From NCBI GenBank assembly GCA_023421135.1, contig JAEZUG010000100.1, forward strand, positions 1 through 11,494: a stretch of DNA of 11,494 bases, given 5' to 3'. A model generated the notes under the pieces. It ran no database searches and was not told where the DNA came from. It saw only the letters and a list, made by a program, of their open reading frames with translations. Position 1 is the stretch's first letter. The number at the start of each line of letters is the position of its first letter. Below, in pieces: positions 6,447 to 11,494 of the stretch. A program made the translations under genes and the position numbers. Source of the stretch: Candidatus Cloacimonadota bacterium (GTDB lineage Bacteria; Cloacimonadota; Cloacimonadia; Cloacimonadales; Cloacimonadaceae).

Positions 6447-7505
6447 CTATGTATGTTCCTTATCTATGTTTGAATATAGCAGCTCTTCCTGAAGCACTTC
6501 TTCCACAGAACGAGCGTCTGTATCCAGAGCAAAGTAATTCTCGAGCCAATTCAGCGTATATAGTATATCTTCGGGCAAGGGAGCCTGAAAGTCAAGCTTT
6601 TTTCCACTGATGGGGTGAATAAACTCCAATCTCCAGGCATGAAGAGCCTGTCTTTGCAGATGTGTAGTCAATAATTCCGTGACCTTACGCTTCATGTTTT
6701 CCGGGACGATGGAGTGCACGTAGCGCCTGGTGTTATAAAGCAGATCTCCCAGGATGGGATAGTTGCGATCTGCCAAGTGTACCCTGATTTGATGCATCCT
6801 TCCCGTCTCAAGCTGTACTCTCAGCAGGGCAAAGTAGTGGTATAGTTTGATAGCCCGATAGTGAGTGAGCGACCAGCGTCCTTCTGTAGCACTGCAGATC
6901 TTGCGGGGATTGCTGAGGCTGCGTGTCAGGTTGCTTTCAATGCTATCTTGCAGAGGCTCCGGAACACCAGTGCAGATTGCCAGATAGGTCTTTTTGATTT
7001 GCCGGCTGGCAAAGAGCTCGTTGAGAGCTGCCTGACAGGGATCGTTTTTGGCAATGATCATCAAGCCTGACGTGCCTCTGTCCAGACGATGAACGATGCC
7101 GGGACGGCTGGGTTCCCGCCCACTGGAAAGCTGCGAGCCAAAGTGGAAGACAATGGCATTGACCAGAGTCTGATCTGGATTGCCAAAGCCGGGATGCACG
7201 ATCATCCCTGCTGGCTTATTGATAAGAGCTAAGTCATCATCTTCGTAGATGATATCCAGGGGGATATCCTGAGGAACCACCTCGATGGGCTCCGGCTCGG
7301 GAAGGTTCAGATCTATCTGATCTCCCGGACAAAGCTTGTAGCTCTTCTTCACCGGAATCAGATTCACCAGGATGCGGTCTTCCTCGATCAGCCGTTCAAT
7401 GAAGCTGCGTGAGTAAAGCTCCTGAATCTTCATATCCACCAGGAACTTATCGAGCCTTTCCGGCTCTGCTCTATCGTAGATTACTTTGATCTTTTGTTTG
7501 TTCAA
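6447..7505 (-). CDS. RluA/RluD-family ribosomal large-subunit pseudouridine synthase
   Basis: A 352-residue RNA-modifying enzyme that isomerises uridine to pseudouridine, most likely in 23S rRNA. An S4 RNA-binding domain covers about 16-75 (RLDKFL start, ILVN, GDQIDL). The catalytic domain spans about 83-310, with the PAGMIVHP block (98-105), the signature HRLDRGTSGL (139-148) carrying catalytic Asp142, and GRMHQIRVHLA (about 248-258) as motif III. S4 plus this core fits RluD or its paralogues better than RluA; the exact target uridine cannot be assigned. About 35 extra acidic residues lie at the C terminus. The start is a TTG at 7505, immediately preceded in frame by TGA. The next candidate starts (codons 23 and 25) would cut into the S4 domain, so TTG is required or nearly so. 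It overlaps the PAS gene by 35 bp and has only a weak ribosome-binding site, suggesting coupling. Confidence 0.93.
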   Translation of the reverse strand: MNKQKIKVIYDRAEPERLDKFLVDMKIQELYSRSFIERLIEEDRILVNLIPVKKSYKLCPGDQIDLNLPEPEPIEVVPQDIPLDIIYEDDDLALINKPAGMIVHPGFGNPDQTLVNAIVFHFGSQLSSGREPSRPGIVHRLDRGTSGLMIIAKNDPCQAALNELFASRQIKKTYLAICTGVPEPLQDSIESNLTRSLSNPRKICSATEGRWSLTHYRAIKLYHYFALLRVQLETGRMHQIRVHLADRNYPILGDLLYNTRRYVHSIVPENMKRKVTELLTTHLQRQALHAWRLEFIHPISGKKLDFQAPLPEDILYTLNWLENYFALDTDARSVEEVLQEELLYSNIDKEHT

Positions 7506-8229
7506 TCACTTTATCCAATACAAAGACCGCTCCGGTGCCCACACCCTTGCGGTTTCTGATAATTGTGCCTTCGATCTGCACTGCACGGCTACCGGCAGGA
7601 TCGCGGATGATGATCTCGGAGAGATTATTACCATATCTCAAGGCTGCCAGAATAGTGTCAAAGAGATTACGGTTAAACTCATCCTTGAAGATCAGTTCGT
7701 TGAGGTTGCTCATCTCGCTGATGGAGGGATAGATCTTGCGGAATTCTTCGTTGCAATAGATTACGTCACCGTTGATACTGGTGATCAGGATGGATTGTTT
7801 CAGCATGCTGAGGAGTTGATTGATTCTTTGATGATGCTCAAAGATCTTATCAGCTTTGGCTGTGTCAAACCTGATGATTATCGTCAGCATCTTCTGCAAA
7901 GCCCGGATCAGCTCCTGGATATCCTGATCCTGATCGTAGAGCGAAGAGTCAAAATCCAGATAGTAATTACCCTGTGAGATCTCATCGATCTTATCCCGCA
8001 CTTCTTTCAGCGCTTTATGCATGCGGAAAGGGATATAGTTATACATCACAATCAGATAGACAAAAATAGCAAAGACAAAGATGATGATGATGGATTGCAT
8101 ATCAGTCACCAAGCTGGCAAGATTGCGAGCCGAGTTCAGAGAGACCAGTAGTAAAATGGCTTCCAGCACAATGATGGAAAAGAGGATTATGATCAGCATG
8201 TGGTAGCGTTGCTTAAAAGATTTCTTCAT
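7471..8229 (-). CDS. Membrane PAS-domain protein without a kinase domain
   Basis: A 252-residue membrane sensor-like protein. Two transmembrane helices (about 11-30 and 46-64) flank a short loop of about 15 residues. A HAMP-like helical linker (about 66-125, containing ISQGNYYLDF) follows, then a coiled segment and a PAS domain (about 130-245). PAS features are ILITSINGDVIYCNEEFRKIYP (147-168) and the terminal strand GTGAVFVLDKV (231-241). This is the layout of the input half of PhoR/WalK-type histidine kinases, but the protein ends right after the PAS domain: there is no H-box or ATPase domain, and the next gene is an unrelated pseudouridine synthase. It might regulate the adjacent Ktr transporter or pass a signal to another protein, which is inference from gene order. 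The ATG at 8229 follows the ktrA stop by 3 bp with AAGGA 8 nt upstream. No close family name is recognised. Confidence 0.82.
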   Translation of the reverse strand: MKKSFKQRYHMLIIILFSIIVLEAILLLVSLNSARNLASLVTDMQSIIIIFVFAIFVYLIVMYNYIPFRMHKALKEVRDKIDEISQGNYYLDFDSSLYDQDQDIQELIRALQKMLTIIIRFDTAKADKIFEHHQRINQLLSMLKQSILITSINGDVIYCNEEFRKIYPSISEMSNLNELIFKDEFNRNLFDTILAALRYGNNLSEIIIRDPAGSRAVQIEGTIIRNRKGVGTGAVFVLDKVIEQTKDQSNLR

Positions 8230-8232
8230 GGC

Positions 8233-8937
8233 TCAAATCCTTTTTGTGGCAGTATCATAGATCAGTTTATCGATATTACCCTTGGGTCCGAGCAGGATCA
8301 ATACATCACCCTCTTCCACCACGTCGTTGGCTCCCGGCATATCGTTCAAGCGTTTCTCTATCACGTTTTTGCCGTCTTCAGTCACGGTCAGGTAGTTGTA
8401 TTTGATAGCTATCACGTTTATGCCCCGGCTGGAAGGCAGAGCCAGCTCTTGCAGGGTCTTGCCCACAAAGTCTTTGGGCACCACGAGCTCAATCACAATA
8501 TGACCGCTGGAGAGATTGATGTATTCCAGGATGTTACGGGAGATCAAGGTCTTAGCAAGCTGATTGCCGACGATTTCTTCCGGCAATAGAATATGTTGCA
8601 CTCCGATCAGCTCCAGAATACGTCCATGCAATTGGTTTTCCACCTTGGCGTAGATAATGCCCACTCCAATCTTTTTCAGGATGGCAGCCGTCAGGATACA
8701 CTCCTGGATATTGGAGCCGATGCCGATGATCACTGCATCTGCTTCGTGCAGATTAAGTTCCCGCAAGGCGCGTTCATCGGTGGCATCAATACAATTTGCA
8801 CTGGTCACTTTGCTGCTGATCTCATCGATGAGCTCTTTTTTACTGTCTATGGCGATCACGTCCATGCCGTTTTCTGCCAAAATTGTGGCAACTGTCCAGC
8901 CAAATCTTCCGATACCTATGACTGCGTATTTTGCCAT
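8233..8937 (-). CDS. ktrA: KtrA/TrkA-type RCK regulatory subunit of the K+ uptake system
   Basis: A 234-residue cytosolic protein that gates the KtrB membrane subunit. The TrkA-N Rossmann domain (1 to about 125) opens with the dinucleotide loop GIGRFG (8-13) and has Asp31 at the end of strand 2, where the ribose of a bound nucleotide is contacted. A TrkA-C domain spans about 145-228 and ends in VLILLGPKGNIDKL. The sequence aligns readily with Bacillus KtrA (VIGxGRFG, IGxNIQxxxLTxxxLK, HPExxxGxxxA-like blocks), and one RCK unit of this length fits KtrA, not the duplicated enteric TrkA. Family knowledge says an octameric ring binds ATP (activating) or ADP (inactivating). TrkA-C domains of some Ktr and channel proteins also bind c-di-AMP; whether this one does is not visible. 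The ATG has AAGGAG 7 nt upstream and lies 11 bp after ktrB, making a classic ktrBA pair. Confidence 0.94.
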   Translation of the reverse strand: MAKYAVIGIGRFGWTVATILAENGMDVIAIDSKKELIDEISSKVTSANCIDATDERALRELNLHEADAVIIGIGSNIQECILTAAILKKIGVGIIYAKVENQLHGRILELIGVQHILLPEEIVGNQLAKTLISRNILEYINLSSGHIVIELVVPKDFVGKTLQELALPSSRGINVIAIKYNYLTVTEDGKNVIEKRLNDMPGANDVVEEGDVLILLGPKGNIDKLIYDTATKRI

Positions 8938-8948
8938 ATATTTTCTCC

Positions 8949-10652
8949 TTAGCCGATGGCTATCTTCTCTTCTGCGAATTCAATGTTTGTCTGCCTGCGT
9001 GAGATTGACAAGGCATAGATAATTGTGAGGGGTCCGATCCTGCCAATATACATCAGCAGAGTGATCAGCAGTTTTCCCGTGAAACTAAGGCTGGGTGTGA
9101 TTCCCATGGATAAGCCCACGGTTCCAAAGGCTGAAAATGCCTCAAAGGCGATCTTCTCAAAGCTGAATGGCTCTATCAGCATCATTATGAAGATCACGCC
9201 AAAGACCAGAATGGCCGCCAGAGTGATCAGGGAAGTGGCTTCCCGGTAATTATTCAGTGATATCTTGCGGTTAAATGCGCTCAGGTCTTTCTTGCCCTTC
9301 AGCATTGATGTGAGGGATAGGATCAATACCGCAAAAGTGGTGGTCTTGATGCCTCCACCTGTGGAACCCGGAGAAGCTCCGATGAACATCAGCACCAGAC
9401 TGACCAAAACAGAGGCCGGGCTCAGCCTGGAGACGTCGATAGTATTGAATCCCGCTGTTCTGGTGGTTACAGACTGGAACCAGGAAGCCAGAAGTCTATC
9501 CGGAACATTGAAGCCCGCCATGCTCACTTTGTACTCTGCCATAAAGTAAGCTATCATTCCGCCCAGCAGGAGCACGGCAGAGGTTACCAACACCAGCTTG
9601 CTGTGCAGGTTCAAGCGCTTATTCCGGGCTCTGGAGGTGAAATAGCGATAGAGGTCTATCACCACGGAAAAGCCTATTCCCCCCAGAATTATCAGCAGCG
9701 TGATGCCCAGATTTATCGTGGTACTGCCCACATAGGTCATCATGTTGTCCGAAAAGAGAGCAAAGCCGGCATTGCAAAAGGCCGAAATGGAGTGAAAAAC
9801 GGAGAAATAGAAAGCCTTAAGAGGCTGCATATCCTGGATAAAGCGGGAATATAGGAGCGCCGCTCCGGCCATCTCAATAATAGCGGTCACATAAACGATA
9901 TTCTTCAGGAGCTGAAAGATATCGATGCTGGGGCTGCCCGAAACCACAGAGTGCATCACATTCTCCAGCTTCAGATTTAAGCGCTGCCCCAAAACCAGCG
10001 CAAAGGCAGTTGAGACCGTCATTATCCCCAAGCCCCCCAATTGAATCAGGAGCAGGATGACAATCTGTCCAAACACAGAAAAATACACTGGAGTATCTTT
10101 TACAATCAAGCCCGTGACACATGTGGCGGATGTGGAAGTAAACAGAGCGTCCACAAAAGGTGTCACATACCCGCTTTGTGAGGAAGCCGGCAGCATCAGA
10201 AGAAAGGTTCCCACGGCTATCAGTCCCAGGAAGCTCAGCATCAGTGTTACAGGCGGATTAGAGGCCAAGAGCCGATAGAACTTCCCCTCAAAAGCATTGA
10301 ATATAAAATAGGTCAGGATAAAATAGGTCTGCCTGATCAGCAGGAAGAAGATCACAAATTTGGCTTGATAAAAGAGCAGCAGTGCTCCCATGATCAGCAT
10401 CACCAGATCCGCATATATGATCTTTTTACCGGCCTCATTATGATCCATCAGACGGCTGATGATGGCCAGACCCAGCACCAGGATGTTCGCTATTGCCGTG
10501 AGGTTCTCTACCCAGGCGTAGGAGGTATAATAGGAGATAATCGGCTCTAAAAAAAGAACCGCAAAGCTCCAACCTGCCAGGATATAGGCCAGGAACTCGG
10601 TGCGTTTGAGAGCGTTGATCAGGATTCTGTGGGGCATGGATACTTGCTGCAA
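8949..10652 (-). CDS. ktrB: KtrB/TrkH-family potassium-uptake membrane subunit with N-terminal extension
   Basis: A 567-residue ion-conducting subunit for K+ (with Na+ coupling in known KtrB). It has the four pseudo-repeats of the superfamily of K+ transporters, each with a filter glycine: Gly181 in SATCVTGL, Gly296 in AFCNAGF, Gly401 in TTRTAGFN, and Gly513 in FGTVGLSMG. The gating-loop region GASPGSTGGGIKTTT (425-439) follows repeat 3. The core from about residue 133 aligns closely with Bacillus KtrB through its last residues. Before it lie about 130 residues with three to four extra hydrophobic helices (about 20-40, 50-66, 78-96 and 98-118), making it longer than KtrB (about 450) or TrkH (about 485). 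The first possible start is TTG at 10652 (34-bp overlap with adk); an ATG at 10637 (codon 6) is an equally good candidate, and neither has a strong ribosome-binding site. ktrA follows, giving a complete Ktr system. Confidence 0.94.
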   Translation of the reverse strand: MQQVSMPHRILINALKRTEFLAYILAGWSFAVLFLEPIISYYTSYAWVENLTAIANILVLGLAIISRLMDHNEAGKKIIYADLVMLIMGALLLFYQAKFVIFFLLIRQTYFILTYFIFNAFEGKFYRLLASNPPVTLMLSFLGLIAVGTFLLMLPASSQSGYVTPFVDALFTSTSATCVTGLIVKDTPVYFSVFGQIVILLLIQLGGLGIMTVSTAFALVLGQRLNLKLENVMHSVVSGSPSIDIFQLLKNIVYVTAIIEMAGAALLYSRFIQDMQPLKAFYFSVFHSISAFCNAGFALFSDNMMTYVGSTTINLGITLLIILGGIGFSVVIDLYRYFTSRARNKRLNLHSKLVLVTSAVLLLGGMIAYFMAEYKVSMAGFNVPDRLLASWFQSVTTRTAGFNTIDVSRLSPASVLVSLVLMFIGASPGSTGGGIKTTTFAVLILSLTSMLKGKKDLSAFNRKISLNNYREATSLITLAAILVFGVIFIMMLIEPFSFEKIAFEAFSAFGTVGLSMGITPSLSFTGKLLITLLMYIGRIGPLTIIYALSISRRQTNIEFAEEKIAIG

Positions 10653-11269
10653 TACAGGCTGTAAATCTTTGCTGCCAAAGCATCTATGGGGAGAGATGCA
10701 TCGACCTTTTCCAGGATGCCTCTTCTCTCAAAATACTCAATCAAAGGGAAGGTCTCTCGGTAAAATGCCGCAAAACGCTTGTGGATAGCATCCGGACTAT
10801 CGTCCTTACGCTGCTCCAATCTACTGCCGCAATGATCACACTTGCCTTCCTGCTTCGGGGCTTGGCTGATGAGGTTGTAATTTGCTTTGCAGGAAGAGCA
10901 TATCCTCCTGGAGCTCATGCGGATAAGAGCATTCTCTTCGCTCAGATCAAGGTATATGGAAAGCTTGACGTGGTATATTTGGCTGAGGTACTCTGCTTGA
11001 GCTATAGTTCTGGGAAAGCCATCGAAGACTATGCCTTTGGCTTCAGGATCGATAATCTGCCCCAGTAACCTGAAAATCAAGTCATCTTCGACCAAAGAGC
11101 CGGATTCGATCACGGTCTTGACCTCCTGTCCCAATTCAGTATGTGCAGAAACCTGCATTCTCAAGGCATCGCCAATATTGATATGCTGATAGGAAATCTG
11201 CTTACTCAGCAAAAGGGCTTGTGTCCCCTTGCCGCTTCCCTGAATACCAAACAGTACTATAGCATCCAT
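10619..11269 (-). CDS. adk: Adenylate kinase with zinc-type lid
   Basis: A 216-residue long-form adenylate kinase that interconverts ATP + AMP and 2 ADP in the cytoplasm. Visible are the P-loop GIQGSGKGTQ (8-17), the AMP-site FDGFPRT (82-88), and a full zinc lid with Cys124, Cys127, Cys144 and Cys147 in two CxxC pairs inside residues 119-155, followed by RKDDSPDAIHKR (154-165) with the catalytic arginines. One oddity is the usual STGD-x-x-R AMP-binding block, which reads NIGDALR (31-37), so the conserved Thr is Ile. The P-loop GIQGSGKGT also departs from the common GAPGAGKGT. It could be a divergent adenylate kinase or a related nucleoside monophosphate kinase, but length and lid argue for adenylate kinase. 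It is the first gene of the array. GAGG lies about 10 nt before the ATG. Its end overlaps ktrB by 19-34 bp, depending on the ktrB start. Confidence 0.92.
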   Translation of the reverse strand: MDAIVLFGIQGSGKGTQALLLSKQISYQHINIGDALRMQVSAHTELGQEVKTVIESGSLVEDDLIFRLLGQIIDPEAKGIVFDGFPRTIAQAEYLSQIYHVKLSIYLDLSEENALIRMSSRRICSSCKANYNLISQAPKQEGKCDHCGSRLEQRKDDSPDAIHKRFAAFYRETFPLIEYFERRGILEKVDASLPIDALAAKIYSLYCSKYPCPTES

Positions 11270-11292
11270 ATAAATTTAACCTCATTGTGCGC

Positions 11293-11321
11293 AGCAAAAA
11301 AGCCTTTGCCTATAATGTCAA
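11293..11321 (-). promoter_or_regulatory. adk: Possible promoter of the adk-to-cNMP operon
   Basis: On the minus strand a perfect TTGACA (11321-11316) lies about 50 bp before the adk start. The 17-bp-spaced hexamer is TTTGCT (11298-11293), a poor -10 match, so the call rests on the -35 element and on position. FCB-group organisms often use a different primary promoter consensus, which makes sigma70-style matching uncertain. Confidence 0.3.
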
Positions 11322-11360
11322 GAAACTTATTGCCGGATGATGGCGGAAGCTGTATTGTGG

Positions 11361-11382
11361 AAGCGACATCTTGTCGCTTTTT
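11361..11382 (+). terminator. Perfect hairpin with T-tract, intrinsic-terminator-like
   Basis: AAGCGACA (11361-11368) and TGTCGCTT (11372-11379) form a perfect 8-bp stem with a 3-nt loop, and a run of five Ts (11378-11382) follows on the + strand. The minus strand lacks a matching T-tract. No + strand gene precedes it within view, so it may end a short unannotated transcript or be part of a dispersed intergenic repeat. Confidence 0.5.
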
Positions 11383-11385
11383 GGT

Positions 11386-11417
11386 AGTGACCAGTGACGA
11401 GTAACAAGTGACCAGTG
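11386..11417. repeat. 7-bp tandem repeat, consensus AGTGACN
   Basis: Consecutive heptamers starting at 11386 read AGTGACC, AGTGACG, AGTAACA and AGTGACC, then a partial AGTG. An 11-bp unit AGTGACCAGTG is thus repeated exactly at 11386-11396 and 11407-11417. The unit is too short and contiguous for CRISPR. Heptameric tandem repeats of this kind occur between genes in several bacterial groups; the function is unknown. Confidence 0.75.
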
Positions 11418-11468
11418 CTTCGCTGCTGTCGCTGGTTATCTTGCTGCCGAATAGAACGGTAGAGTAGA

Positions 11469-11488
11469 GGCAGGGGTTTATTCCTGCC
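11469..11488. repeat. Inverted repeat GGCAGG/CCTGCC at the window's right edge
   Basis: GGCAGG (11469-11474) pairs with CCTGCC (11483-11488) across an 8-nt loop, GGTTTATT. No T-tract follows; the sequence continues in C. It may be part of the same intergenic repeat cluster as the preceding hairpin and heptamers. The window ends 6 bases later, so its full extent is not visible. Confidence 0.45.
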
Positions 11489-11494
11489 CCCCTC

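Larger units (their letters stand above)
11270..11494. other. Intergenic region upstream of adk with clustered small repeats
   Basis: No gene is supported here. The region holds possible promoter elements next to adk, a perfect hairpin with a T-tract, a 7-bp tandem repeat and a terminal hairpin, all within about 200 bp. An imperfect inverted repeat (ACCAGTG near 11411-11417 and CGCTGGT near 11430-11436, one wobble pair) sits between the tandem repeat and the last hairpin. The window ends before any neighbouring gene to the right is visible. Confidence 0.6.

Noticed and set aside
6440..6460. Search for an FMN riboswitch before ribBA
   Set aside because: ribBA starts directly at the stop codon of the preceding gene, leaving no leader space for the large FMN aptamer.
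7471..8229. Frameshifted histidine kinase pseudogene
   Set aside because: No H-box or ATPase-domain sequence is seen in any frame downstream; the next coding sequence is an intact pseudouridine synthase.
11386..11417. CRISPR-like repeat
   Set aside because: The units are 7 bp and contiguous, with no spacers and no cas genes.

Overview
The window looks like chromosomal DNA from an anaerobic bacterium of the FCB group (Bacteroidota, Cloacimonadota and relatives). The hints are a eukaryote/Bacteroidetes-type P5C dehydrogenase, a KtrB/TrkH potassium transporter with a long N-terminal membrane extension, and a long adenylate kinase with a four-cysteine zinc lid. Candidatus Cloacimonadota is my best guess, but this is family-level inference and not proven by the sequence. 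There are no rRNA or tRNA genes, insertion sequences or CRISPR arrays.

Layout. Bases 1-432 hold no convincing gene and end in a structured leader for pruA. pruA (433-2055, + strand) encodes a monofunctional 1-pyrroline-5-carboxylate dehydrogenase and is followed by a strong intrinsic terminator (2076-2113). Everything from 2149 to 11269 is on the minus strand and forms one very compact ten-gene array, read right to left: adk, ktrB, ktrA, a membrane PAS protein without a kinase domain, an rluD-type pseudouridine synthase, ribBA, a TPM-domain (YgcG-like) protein, a small DUF445-like membrane protein, an MthK-like RCK potassium channel, and a stand-alone cyclic-nucleotide-binding protein. Every junction is an overlap (1-35 bp) or a gap of 0-11 bp, so one long transcript with translational coupling is likely. 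Bases 11270-11494, upstream of adk, hold possible promoter elements, a perfect hairpin with a T-tract, a 7-bp tandem repeat and a second hairpin.

How the genes may work together. Half of the array concerns potassium or nucleotide sensing: KtrB/KtrA import K+ under nucleotide control, the RCK channel can release or equilibrate K+, and a separate cNMP-binding subunit is coupled to the channel gene. Adenylate kinase sets the ATP/ADP/AMP balance that RCK proteins are known to read. The PAS membrane protein sits directly after ktrA and could be a sensor or accessory subunit. rluD and ribBA are housekeeping genes in the same transcript. The most interesting hypothesis is a split ligand-gated K+ channel (pore plus RCK in one protein, cNMP domain in another) co-expressed with a Ktr uptake system.
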